Source of the DNA: Ophiodon elongatus
Lineage: Eukaryota; Chordata; Actinopteri; Perciformes; Hexagrammidae
Assembly (NCBI GenBank): GCA_016806645.1
Contig: JACSYO010001674.1
Coordinates: 4,513,501-4,577,500, forward strand
DNA: 64,000 bases
Direction: 5' to 3'
Shown here: positions 35,481-46,415 of the stretch, in pieces
Numbering within the stretch: position 1 is the stretch's first letter
Layout of the letters: every line of letters starts with the position of its first letter
The notes under the pieces: generated by a model
Database searches by the model: none
What the model was told of the DNA's origin: nothing
The model's input: only the letters and a program-made list of their open reading frames with translations
Made by a program: the position numbers and the translations under genes

Positions 35481-36636
35481 GTCACCTTGTGCAAACACCT
35501 TGACCTTCAAGTCACCATGGCAACTTGCACAGTATTGTTCACTCGACATAAGCAGCGCAGTGTTTCGCTGCCAGAGAACAGCCTGAGAAACGAGTTTAAT
35601 AATGACTGTACCTGACGAAAGAACAATAATCATGTTTGGCTTCTAATGTTACACCGTGCTGCCGGTTGTTTTGTTTATTGAAACAGAGCTTCAGGAGACT
35701 TACCTCCAATCTCTGCTTGGTATCACTACCCAAAAGGTCTCGGATTTCTTCATTGTAAATCTCCAAGTAGGAGGCCCTCACCAGGAATTTTGTATTCTCC
35801 GCACACTAGCTTGCACAAAACAACACACACATAAAAGCATCGTCTCCGAGCAAGCTTGGACAGAGACTAGAACCACGGAAGCAAGTATGCATATCATCCC
35901 AACGGAAGAAATAAGCACACGGGAATGGGGGAAACTTCTGAATGCATGAATCGGATTATGTTGCAAATTTAACTTTGGTTTTCCCCGACCCTATACCTGA
36001 ATACTCTCAAAGATGTGCTCAATGGCTCGGGGAATGACCCCCCTCTGGGCTGCAGGATGGGACACCCCCTGCATGGTGAAAGACTTCCCACTTCCAGTTT
36101 GTCCATAGGCAAAGATTGTTCCATTGTATCCCTCAGTGACGCCCTGTAAAAAAAAAAAAAAGAAGAGGAAGAAATGTTGCATTAACTACCTTTTTCATGA
36201 GGCTTCTTTAAATGTTGACCTTTGTAAGTGACTGACAGCAGACTGTTAAGTAAATAATGAGGTCTGCAGTCATTAGCAATAAGATATACTACTGGTGTTG
36301 GAGGGAGTCCAGTGACCAGCCTGGAGCTCAGGACTGCAGCTGTGTGTTGCTACTGAAACAAACAAACAAACAAACAAGATTTAAAAGTGGCTCCAGGGAG
36401 CTCACCTCGACCAACGGATAGGCGATCTCGTTGTACATCTGCTCGGTGGTCTGCTCGATGAAGTAGGTGCCGTCGAAGGTGAACTGTTTGGGCGGCTCGT
36501 CCGCCGCGCCGGGCTTCTCGATGAAGCACTGGCAGCGGTGCAGGTCTACGGACAGCACCGTGCCGGAGCCCAGGGCCCGCTCCCTGTCGTTCAGGGGCCG
36601 GCACCGGACCACCACCTTCACCGACTCGGACCCCAT
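30905..36636 (-). CDS. kif17: Kinesin family member 17 (homodimeric kinesin-2)
   Basis: Microtubule plus-end motor of cilia and dendrites (OSM-3 type). Exons in transcription order: 36636-36406, 36143-35997, 35805-35704, 35424-35235, 34595-34143, 33967-33873, 33770-about 33630, 33424-33327, 33144-33041, 32660-32432, 32226-31968, 31806-31745, 31628-31505, 31095-30905; about 807 residues. The motor domain (1-~335) has P-loop GQTGSGKS (91-98), switch I NKDSSRSHS and switch II LVDLAGSE. A neck/coiled coil follows (EEIKKLRALI; EYEVRLAKLQAEYNAEQ), then the tail block LLNVYNSIQEEV, RRDCNYSNL and DRSDSENIASSYFKSKRASQ. The end, RPFRLESLGVPA...VRRKKSRSH, retains the basic ciliary/nuclear localisation signal. 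The tail is shorter than the ~1029-residue human protein because the middle linker is reduced. Intron 6 uses a GC donor. The 3' edge of exon 7 could not be fixed. Adjacent to sh2d5 as in mammals. Confidence 0.97.
31672..31711. repeat. TG microsatellite in kif17 intron 12
   Basis: About nineteen TG units interrupted by one GG. Confidence 0.95.
33871..33872 (-). other. kif17: Noncanonical GC 5' splice site of kif17 intron 6
   Basis: On the coding strand the exon ends AAAGAG and the intron begins GCAATT. Joining to the next acceptor (GCCGCAG|GAGTAC) gives EAEKEKIKE-EYEVRL, which aligns without gaps to the mammalian protein. No GT donor preserves this frame. Confidence 0.7.
35437..35478 (-). repeat. 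kif17: (TG)21 on the kif17 coding strand, 12 nt upstream of the exon 4 acceptor
   Basis: A pure CA repeat on the + strand reads UG repeat in the kif17 pre-mRNA. Only 12 bases separate it from the exon 4 boundary (exon high end 35424). Confidence 0.9.
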
Positions 36637-36960
36637 GGCGCCCCTCCCCTCCCCTCACCTCACCTCCCCTCACCTCACAGCGGCGGCAGGCGGCTTGATA
36701 ACACGTCACATACCGGTTGAAGTCCACTGAGAGCAGCTGACTTACTAGAAGAGTTCAAAATTGTCCTCAAAGTTAATTTAAAAACCGTTTGCGGCTGAGA
36801 AGGACACGTGGAACACCTCGTTGGGTAACGTTACGGCGTTTTATGACGTTGCTTAGCAACCATACACAACCGTTGAGGGGAGGGAACGGTTCCCCCCTGA
36901 CAGGCAGCCATTTTGGTGAGGAGGGAGTGACGTCATCCAATACAGATATTCTATGTCTTC
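36637..36960 (-). promoter_or_regulatory. kif17: kif17 promoter region with RFX X-box-like palindrome
   Basis: GTTGCTTAGCAAC at 36848-36860 is a 13-base palindromic match to the RFX X-box form GTTGCYNRGCAAC, about 210 bases upstream of the kif17 ATG. X-boxes drive ciliary genes through RFX factors, and kinesin-2 is a ciliary motor. A CCATTTTG element lies at 36909. Short CCTCACCT repeats lie just upstream of the ATG. Confidence 0.6.
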
Positions 36961-38725
36961 ACCCGTTACTACACGGTCATATTTTATTAAAAAAAAGAAA
37001 GAAAAATAGTCCCTTCATGAATATGTGGTGTGTCCGTTGACCTCTGAACTTTACATCTCCCTTCATCCTTCTCGCTAAGGAGGCCTATAGTTTAACTTCT
37101 TCATTTAACGTTAACCCTCCTGTTACCTTCAAATTTACTAACATCTTTTATCCTTTCCGCAATTTAAACCTCCAGAAAATTATTATAATTAACATTGTTA
37201 CCCACGTTTATGTGTCAGGTAATTTATGTTTGGTTGTTGACTACCTAAATAGCCCTTTAAAGCTTGACTAGATATATTTAATATTACACTCCATAACTCA
37301 TTTGTTAGCCTGGTTAAGTTAAGTGTAAATATGCAAGTCAACAGTGCCTTGAAAAACAAAAAAAAAAAACATATACTGAGTAGTAAAACCAGCAAGTTAC
37401 ACACTGGGTGATGTTTAAGAATTAAACTAAACCAATAAACACCAGTGTAAAGGTCGACTGTGGGAACAGAACTACTAATAGATTACAGACATTATAATAT
37501 ATATTTCAAACCCATCTACTGTAAATATATTCAACAAATACACTCAGTTGCTAGTTTATTATGAACACAAAGCTAAAACTAATTAATAATTCATTCATAA
37601 AGGTTATAATGTTAAGTTTTTGTTGAAACAGTTTTAGGGAAGTGTTGACTCGACTTCATTTTGGAGGTTGAACTGCATTACATTAAAACAGAGGGTTTCT
37701 GTTATTTACCCTACCCTCAAGGTGACAACACCTGTTGGTATAAATGCTGTCAAAATTCAATTGAATATTATAACCTTTATGAATGAAAGTCAAGTGTTAA
37801 AACAAGCAACTGTGTGCATATCGGTGTAATCCCATGTGGAGTTCTGCCCTTTGATTTAGAAACGGTGTACAGCATAAATCATTTGCAGAGACAAGTAGCA
37901 TATTTCTCATTCCAAAAACTGCAGGTGAGGTTGTGCTATGTAGAGTCATAAATAACGGAAAACACATTTTTTTTTTTACTGGATTTGGGTTGAAAACAGA
38001 GAAAATCTGTAATTTAATCTCAAACAACAATAGGAAAACTGTTTGTTGGAAAAGATGGTACAAAAATACTCGAATTCGTTGTAAAACAGACTTTTTGGAC
38101 CAGAAAACAATCTCACAGACAACCTTATGATCAAGACCTACTTTCATACGACTGTGTGCAGTTTAATATATACCCTGCACACTGACTTTAACAAACATTA
38201 CCAGTTAAAACCAGTAAACTGTGACTTCACACAAACTGTAAGCACAAATAATTTGAACACGTCCCTTCTCAGAGGCAACGTGCAAGATTAAAATTCAAGG
38301 AATAATAAAACTTTTATGAAAAATATATACGGCTTTGCCATCCCGTGGGATCAATTCCACTCCATGCTTTCAATTTGTTACATTTTACGTCTTAAAAAAA
38401 AAAACACTTATAAAACTCGTCTGATGCCTTACAGGCACAAATAAAAACACTTTAAAAAAAAAAAAAGATTACATTGAAATGCATAAAAAGCAGCAAACAC
38501 AACATGCTACGCCTTTAAGTACCCTTTGATGAAATAACATTTATATTATACAATACGTGCCAACACTGTTAGTAGGTGCATTGTATGCAGTTACAGAAGC
38601 CTCCCCCAAAAACAACAAATGTGATTTTAATATAAAAAGGTAAGAGATTATATATGTGCAAAATGAATAGGAAAAGGTGTCACTTATTCTGAGGTTGGCT
38701 ATCCACAAGTTCCAGTGTCCAGGGT
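36961..38725. other. Region between kif17 and the sh2d5 stop codon, including the sh2d5 3' UTR
   Basis: No gene is supported. The sequence is AT-rich with homopolymer runs. The right part must contain the sh2d5 3' UTR (- strand), but I cannot fix its end. A repeat copy lies at 37545-37790. Confidence 0.5.
37545..37790 (+). repeat. Teleost interspersed repeat with inverted ends
   Basis: 'gctagtttattatgaaca', 'agctaaaactaat', 'aaggttataatgttaag', 'tttttgttgaaacagtttta' and 'ttggaggttgaactgcatta' are typical of a very common fish repeat. In addition ATTCATAAAGGTTATAAT (about 37593-37610) is mirrored as ATTATAACCTTTATGAAT at 37767-37784, suggesting a partial inverted second copy. Confidence 0.6.
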
Positions 38726-41700
38726 TTAAAACCAGTGCTTTCTGTCGGTGCCTTTAATCTGGGTTTTGTTCAGGTTCTTGCGCGGCGTCACGGCCGGCGG
38801 CTTGCTGGCGTGTTCCTCCCACTCGTAGCAGTGGTTCACCCGGGCACAGCTCAGCGGGCACGCCAGCTCACCCCGGGTCTCCGTGTAGTGGTCGATCAGC
38901 TCGGCTATGGAACCGAATTCAGTCTTGTGTGTCTGCCACAAAAGAGACAGAATTTAATAAGATACAGTAAGATCAGAGGTCACAACTGGGGTTACACAGA
39001 GTTATCGGTTTAATCAGTGAGCGTTTGTCTCGGAGCTGAGTTTATGGGATTTTGCTCTCTAAATAAAGTCCAAGTACTTGTAATATTTTGTCACAGAAAT
39101 TTGCAATTTAAGAGCTTTTCCTCTCCTTTACACCCAATACACTGTAGATATCCTAGTTTTTTTTTAAATACAACACTGAATTGCAGGGAAACACAAGGAA
39201 ATCTAGATTTTTCAAAACTGCATCATTTGTTCATGATGTTTCGCTTGAAATAAGCTTGATGAATTCTCATTGAAGTATTGGAACAAGCATATAGAAAACA
39301 CATGACACACAATATGTAGCTGTGTGGGAATAAAACGTTTTCAAACTTTCAATCCACCCAGGAGGAAATTTATGGGAAGTCAAGACATTTTTGAAGAGTG
39401 AGCCATTTCCTCTGTAGTTCCGTCTCCATCTAATCTTGTTTCCGGTACAAATCTAAGAAAATATTATCCCGGACGACTCTCTGAAAATAATTAGAGATGC
39501 AACGATTTAACTTTTTCAGTCCCGATACCAATCTGTTGGTTTTGGGTACAGAGTACCGATCCAATACCAGTGTTTAATTAATAAGCTGGAAGCCTCACTG
39601 TGTGGAAGTGATGAGGATACATTTTTTTTTATAAGTGAGGCAACTTTAGGCTCGAGTTAAACATTGTTTTCTGAACTTCGTAAAACAAAAAGATTTAACA
39701 AATAAATGAAATAGATATAAATTTACTGTTATTTATCAAAAAGTAATGGTTTCCAATACCAGATCCAAGCTATTTGAGCCAGTATCAGACTGATATCAGT
39801 ATTGCATCAGTGCACCTCTGCTAATAATTATGTATTCAATCTTGACAAAACGACTACCTCCAGCAGGAATTTCCCTGCGCGGGTGTTTTCGATGAGGTGG
39901 GTGATCAGGCCAGAGGGGAAGCGAATGATGAGAGAGCCACTTTTGGGTTTTTTAGGATGAGGGCACAGGAGGTACGACCCCAGAACATCATCTGCAAGCA
40001 GGGAACAGCTGCAGTCACTGAAATATACCACAAGATCACGCACGTTAGAAAAAAAAAAAAAAAAGACAATGACAAAAAATTAAAATATAAATAACAAGGG
40101 CCAGGGACGTTAAATGCACGAGTGACGCTCACGTTGCGATGCCAGCCCAACACCACACAGCCTGAGCCAGGGCTTCTTCAGTTTCGGCCAAGCTCGCCGT
40201 GCGGGACCTCCTCGCTGGAGCGTCGCCTTTGTCCTCTCCTGAGTCACAGAGAAGAGGAGAAATCATCGTGGAGTTGGAGACGTTTACGCGCCAAGTTCGG
40301 GAGCTATTCCCACCAGAAGAAGCCGACGTAATCCCGGTTTCGTTTAAAACGCAACAGGACTGAGATGAACAAAGCAAGCGGTGATTAGATAACCGATAAA
40401 AAACAATGCTTGCGTTTCAAGACATCACAAAAAAGAACTATAAAAATAACCCACGTGAGACCATTATCCATCTAAATCCATCTAGAACTACCTTCTGACA
40501 CCACGACGGACAGTGAGTGGCTCCCCATCACCTGAACACGGAGGGGAGGGGGGGGGGTTTGCTTTACCTAATCAACTCCCTCATTCTTGAAAGCGCTCTG
40601 AGAACACCCGGCCCACCTTGTGACGCACTCAGTCGCTCCTGAACGCAGCGCTGCTTGAGCGGCGTGAACGTGAAGGAGCGGTACGCCCCGGAGCGCAGCG
40701 CTTTAGTGCGGATGGCTTTCTTTCGCACCAGCGAGGGGGAGGAGGTGGGGAAGACTTCATCTTGGCTGCTGTGGTGCAGCTCATCCAAGGACTTTTGCTC
40801 CCTCTGGGGAAAGAAAATGGAGGGAAACACTGGGGTTTAAAAAAAAAAAAAGGGGACACGCACCACGTTGTACGAGTGAATACAAGAAAGAGGTTCAAAC
40901 CTTGGTCCCCGGCAGCAGCCCCTGAAAAGGGGCTCTTCTGAAGGAGACCAGGGCGCTAACGCTGAGAGGGAAGCCGTGGTTGAGCAGGGAGGGGTTGCGG
41001 CGAGGCATCGAGCCAACGGAGTCTTCCTGGGCCTCCTCTGGGTGCTTCTCCAAGTAGCACAGCTGGAAACAGCGGCAGAGCAGCAGGTTCAGGAACTGCG
41101 CCTGCAGGAGGGAAACGTGGAAATTATGTTTTCAAATCTGGAGCAATGCAATGTTTTAACATTTAAAAAAAAAGGTTCGGCTGTGACAGAGTTGAAACTA
41201 CACAGTCAAAGTGCAAGCAGCAGACACCCAAAATAAATGTCTGTTGAAGCTGTAATATCTCAGTGCACAGCCACATCATTACAGTAATACTTTGATTTCC
41301 ATTTTAGAAGAAGTCTCGCCACAAATTTCAAAGGGCGGACTCGTGGTGGAGCGACTGAAACCCTGCAATGGGTTTTGAGCAGAAGACGTGGTGTTTTCAC
41401 CCAAAAGAGAAAGGCTGGTTTTAAAGAAGTAGCGTGTGGGATTTAGTCCCATCTAGTGGTGAGGTGGCAGATTGCAACCAACTAAAAACGAATGTGAAAG
41501 TGTCTCTCTGGAGCCAGCGGGGCTTCTGTAGAAACATGTCGGTGCAACATGGCAGACTCTGAAGAGGACCCTCTCCCTATGTGGATATGAAGGGCTCGTT
41601 CTAAGCCAACAATCCCAGGTGATTACACACTAATATAGTTATGAATACTATATTGTATTTCAGCCTAACAGATCCAACCTAGATCCTGCACACTGGTCTT

Positions 41701-42319
41701 TTGAGCACGAGTTTAAGACGTTAGAGTGGTTCATTTAAGATCACAGACGATCCACCAGACAGGAGTCTTGACTCATGTTCATGGACCGCAGTGTCACAAC
41801 CTCCTGACTCGTTCTGTACACGAGTCAGTGGTTGTCACAAGGAAAAAGTTAAACTAGGGACAACACTTGAAACAGTCAGCCCCCATCTCATATACCAAAC
41901 CACATGTTTAGCCAAAATACAAGACATATTCTCCCTTTGATGCGTCACCAATATACTTTTTTTTTTTTTTTTTTTTTTTTTTTAATGGGACCATAAAGTC
42001 CCAAATAATCCCACCATGTTCCACATCTGCAGACACGTTGGAGCTGTAACTTTCTCGCTAAATACTCGAGCAGCTCCTCTGTTTGTTGGTCGTTTCCTAC
42101 CGCTCTGGAGTGCCTAGCTTGAAACACATGGCAGTACAGCTGAGCATCAGCGCTGCCCGGGTTGTGGGAGACGAAGGCGAACTGGGCGTCGTTGGGCCGG
42201 GCGGTGGACAGAGAGACTCTACGCAGAGCGTGAGCCATCAGGAGCGTCTGCAGACACACCGGAAATACACATTTTAATATTCGAGGCCTCATGGTTGAAA
42301 ACACAAGACAAAACAAAAG

Positions 42320-42383
<64 letters not shown>

Positions 42384-42844
42384 ATACGTACCGTTTCATC
42401 CTCGTTGTACATTTTCAAACCTTTGATGGAGAATTTTAGGGATACGGGCCTCAGTCTTTTGCACGTCTGATTGAAGACAACCAACATATTAAAGATTTTG
42501 GTCTCAATTTAGCGTGTGTGTGAGTGAGTGAGTGAGTGAGTGAGTGTGAGAGTGTGGGGGGGGGCAGGGGGGGATGATGATTCAAGGCTCAGGACTCACT
42601 TTAAGTGACTTCAGCTGAGTGTGCAGTTGCTCCATCTGGTCATCCAAGCAGTGATCATCCACAGGAAATGAGCCCACATACTTAAAAACAAACACAAGTT
42701 TTGGGGAGAAAAAAAAGCACAAACACACTGAAAAAAAATACAAAATAAAAAACAAACCAATGTGAAATATGAAAATCACATTTCTGGAGTTACCTCTGCT
42801 GATCTGGTCACTGCACCATCTTCTCTGACCGGAGCCTCGCCCAT
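38726..42844 (-). CDS. sh2d5: SH2 domain-containing protein 5 (PTB-SH2 adaptor)
   Basis: Adaptor enriched in brain synapses in mammals, where it binds BCR and affects Rac1 signalling. Coding exons: 42844-42794, 42680-42600, 42466-42392, 42247-42101, 41101-40901, 40803-40617, 40238-40133, 40017-39858, 38932-38726. Phases close to give 404 residues (human about 423). The PTB domain spans residues ~18-118: YVGSFPVDD, SLKFSIKGLKMY, LLMAHALRRVS and FAFVSHNPGS. A conserved middle segment, LVRKKAIRTKALRSGAYRSF, follows. The SH2 domain is C-terminal (~265-370): AETEEALAQAVWCWAGI, DDVLGSYLLCP, SLIIRFPSGLITHLIENT and FGSIAELIDHYTE. The FLVR arginine is replaced (YLLC), as in the mammalian orthologue, so classical phosphotyrosine binding is not expected. 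The exon 7 acceptor was chosen at TGACTCAG|GAGAGG because only it keeps phase with exon 6. Lies between kif17 and hp1bp3 as in human. Confidence 0.95.
39490..39822. mobile_element. Small hAT-like non-autonomous element in sh2d5 intron 8
   Basis: The ends read AGAGATGCAACGATT (left) and CAGTGCACCTCT (right), near-inverted repeats. The interior has CCGATACCAATCTG, GATCCAATACCAG and CCAATACCAGATCC. This arrangement is common for short hAT-type elements in fish. Flanking 'aataatt' on both sides may be the target duplication. Confidence 0.5.
41428..41700 (-). repeat. Teleost interspersed repeat in sh2d5 intron 4
   Basis: The text 'ccatctagtggtgaggt', 'gcagattgcaaccaact', 'tctgtagaaacatg', 'gcaacatggcagactctga' and 'tatgaagggctcgttcta' is characteristic of a short repeat found throughout fish genomes. 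It has no coding capacity. Confidence 0.65.
42321..42380. repeat. (TG)30 microsatellite, 11 nt from the sh2d5 exon 3 donor
   Basis: On the sh2d5 coding strand this is a (CA)30 run beginning 11 bases after the exon 3 boundary (exon low end 42392). Confidence 0.95.
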
Positions 42845-43226
42845 GCTGCCTGGTGATCTCTGAGAAAACAACAACGTCTCACACTTCAGAGAAAAGCTGC
42901 ACTCAGATAAACAACATTTAGAAAGCTGTCAAAAACACGCACACATGTGGGAGACTGACGTCAAACAACCACAACTGTAGCGCGACAGGAGCAGTTCAAA
43001 GAGGCCGAAGTTATGGGTCCATCCTGACACATTACAAGAGGAGGAATGTGATTTAGGTCGGTTACCTGTGGTTTTATATTTAGGCCTCGTTAAAACCGTT
43101 TAGCAGCTCATCGCCTCTTTTGTTTTTTTAAAATCAGCTCCACAAATGCGTCAAAAAACAAAAATGAGAAACTTCTCCGGACCAAACCTTTGAACCGTAT
43201 CCGCCCCATATGTGCGTGTTTATGTG

Positions 43227-43234
43227 TGTGTATG

Positions 43235-43282
<48 letters not shown>
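43227..43282. repeat. TG microsatellite in sh2d5 5' intron
   Basis: TATG/TG tract followed by about 21 pure TG units. Confidence 0.95.
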
Positions 43283-43283
<1 letters not shown>

Positions 43284-43370
43284 GCCGACGGTGCACCGGG
43301 GCGTCCTCCGCTTGGTGCTCAGGTTTTGAGGTTTTGAGGCTTTGAGGCTTTGAAGTCGCAGAAAACTCAC

Positions 43371-43660
43371 CTTGAGAGTCGGAGAGGCTCCACAAACACG
43401 CAGCCAGCTCCTCCGCGTCTTCTTCACGTGGACCAGAGGACGCCGACGTCCTTCCTCACCTTTTTACCTGCTGCCGCTCCGCGGTGGCCCAGGTGTGCTG
43501 CTGCTGCCCGGGGGGGAGGAGGGGGAAGGGGGGAGGGGGGGTATATGAACACGTCCGCCTCTGAGATATGAAAGTAAGCGTTAGATAAGAAGTTGAATCT
43601 CTCCTCCCTCTCCCGGGCTGCTGTCTCTCGTCTCTTTATAAACATTCCTCCTTCTTCTTC
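43371..43660 (-). promoter_or_regulatory. sh2d5: sh2d5 5' noncoding exon and promoter with G-rich block
   Basis: On the - strand, CGACTCTCAAG|GTGAGT (exon low end 43371) is a strong donor. The acceptor TTTTCTCAG|AGATCACC (exon high end 42859) lies 15 bases before the sh2d5 ATG. Upstream sequence is GC-rich with a TTTATAAAG box (- strand, about 43635-43643). Four G-runs at 43509-43541 could fold as a G-quadruplex on the + (template) strand. Confidence 0.55.
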
Positions 43661-43903
43661 TTCTTCTTCTCCTTTTCTTTTTTTTTAAAGCCCCATAAAT
43701 TCCTGCTCGTTGCGCAATTCCCACCGGTGACGTCACAAGTCAAGTGGATGTTGGGAAAGTCAAGTTTCATTCATAAACAGACATTTCCCGGATCGCTCCT
43801 CAAGTTCTTCCATTTTCTCTTCGAATTTAACTCTCTGCTGAAGGCCATTGGAAAATAATCTTTCCCGAATACCTGTTTGAGTTTGCTTATATATATCCAT
43901 AGA

Positions 43904-43954
<51 letters not shown>

Positions 43955-46415
43955 CTATATATACACTCATGCTTTTATGATTTTATTATACTTTAATCTT
44001 ATTTGTCTAAATATGTGTTTATAATACCTACATGTGCTGCTTCTATTTACCTGGATTCTTTGTATATTACATTTAGTCATAAAAAATAATTAAATTAAAT
44101 CAGCTCCATTGGCATAACTTTTGTTGCCAAAGCACAATTACGATTATTAAATACAATGAATAAAATAAAATAAATAATTCAGAGCAAAAAAAAAAAATCA
44201 GTGAACGTTATACAAGCTAATAAAATAGATAATAAAATTATATTAAATTAAATATATTTATATATTTTGAAAAATTCACCAGCCAAAAATATTTGTGAAC
44301 ATGAACAACTTTACCAAAATAAATAAGAGTGCTCAAACTCAAAAGTGTGATGTCATAAAGTATAAAGTGTGGAACTGCTAAATATTGTTATAGATGACAC
44401 AGAGCACCAGACAGTCCGATCATTTGTTGTTTCAGAACTGATGACAATATAATTAAGCTATTTGGACTTTAAGAAGTAAAGTCAGCTCCAGTTCACCGTC
44501 TACGTAGCGGCTCCAGAGTTCATATCTCACATCTCAAGCTTGAGACTTCTCTCCCACAGAAATAACATTGAACTTGTTCCTTTAGGACGGTTGTTCCCTT
44601 TTAAGTGAATGATCTGAGTTCTGATATCGGACATCTTGGTAATACTGACGCACCAGAGAGTCGGTGGTTTAATCCAATGTTTTCTAATTTTGGGACCCCC
44701 CCCTCACGAGATACATTTATTTTAGTTACATATTGAAGGCATGGATATTTACATTAAACCCTCTGAGAGGAAACCTTTGTTTGGTGCAGCTGCAAACAAC
44801 TTATATAAACAGCTGAGATGTGACAAGGGGCCCCAGTGTAATATTAATTCAACCTTATCTCAATAGTAACCACTAACTATAGCTATTGGCTATATAGATA
44901 TATAGATAGATAGATAAAGGGGGTAAAATATAGAAGTAGAAAATGGCAGAAGATGGACATTCCTCAGTACACACAAATAAAAATACTTACTTTCCACCAA
45001 TGCATCCACCCTTTGACCCTCTCCTACACTGAAACAAGGTACCGATTAGTTTAAATTTTGAAATTAATTTGCAAAAAAGGAATGTCATCAATTAAATTAG
45101 TAACTGTGGAGAAATACTTCTCTAAAAACTCAAGATTTCTCAAGAAATCCAAACATTACAATTCTCTCCACTAAACAATGAGGTTAAAACGCTTCATGTT
45201 TTAAAAGGGAAAGACAACCTCATGTTTTTATTGTTAATTATTATTTTTTTCTGAAGAAGCCTCAGGACACCTGCTAGTCTCAGCAGCCCGACCGTTACAT
45301 TATTATACGATACCATGTACTTATTCCCAAAACGGAGAAACCTGTAAACTAATAATTTATGCATCTTTATATTCTGTAGTCTGGAAAAATGTGCTGTGTA
45401 TTTTGGAAATCCTCCCCGTACACACAAAAAACAGCAAGAGTTTACAAATATAGCCATTTTATTAATGACTTGGAAAAAAAGCTTAACAACACAAGGAATA
45501 CATGCATGCAGGGTATGTATGAGCTATTATCCTCCTTTTTCTTATTAACACACATCTCTTACAGTTTGGTACTGAATCACAGCTGTGAAGCAATAAAATC
45601 AATTTATGTATAAGCTTGTTACAGACACGTATCAAAAGACACATTTCCCCCCAAAGTGTTTGAAATGAATACCAACATAGTGTTTTCTGTTCTGTCCTCA
45701 ACCCGTCACCTGCAGGACAAATCTTTTCTAGGGGAATTTTTTTTTTTTTTGTCGTTTTAAATAAACAAATAATCATTGTAAATAATAATTCATAATTTAA
45801 TTAAACAGATGGATAAAAATTCAAATTCTTGTGCAGCACTGCACGGTCAAAAAATATTGTTTTGTCCCCACATTACAGGAGAACCTTAAAATCTGTTTTT
45901 TTTTTTTTTTTATAAAATATTAGGAACGGTTTAAACTTTTCAACCCATATCTTAAATTAAAATGGATTTGGTTCGTCAACCCTCAAACACCGATATCTCA
46001 CTTCATTTGATATTAGGAACGTGTGCTGCCAACGACTACAGAGTGGGTGCGGAACGGATATAAAAACGGAAGTCACTACATGGCTCTAGTTACGGTTCGT
46101 GGGACCTCGCTCCGCCCCCCTGGTCGGTCACACATCGGATTTAAACGGCGAAACTAACTGAGCTTTCTCTACACATGGTGATTAAAAAGGAACTCCGAAA
46201 ACTTTCAGTGTACAGTAAAACTTGGAAGGATAACATTCTTAAATCTACAGTAGAAATAAAATAAAATAAAAAAACAAAACAAAAATACCTACTGCCCTGT
46301 TAAAAAAGGGAGAAAATGATAAAAAGAGAGAGAGAAAGAGAGAGAGAGCATTGAGACAACGCGGCAAACTGCTGCAGATTCAGAGCGGCCCAGTTCGTGG
46401 AAGGCTCTCGTGGGC
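43661..46415. other. Intergenic sh2d5-hp1bp3 plus hp1bp3 3' UTR, no gene seen
   Basis: Very AT-rich, with TA and GA microsatellites at 43900-43955, a GATA run near 44905 and several long A/T homopolymers. The part nearest 46415 is the hp1bp3 3' UTR on the - strand. The polyadenylation site was not fixed; TTTATT hexamers near 45226 and 45457 are candidates. Confidence 0.5.

Noticed and set aside
40375..40560. Exon-like stretch (acceptor TTCAG|GTGATG, frame VMGSHSLSVVVSE, donor AGAAG|GTAG) in sh2d5
   Set aside because: Its 40-nt length breaks phase between exon 6 and exon 7, which join cleanly without it. Could be a rare alternative exon only.
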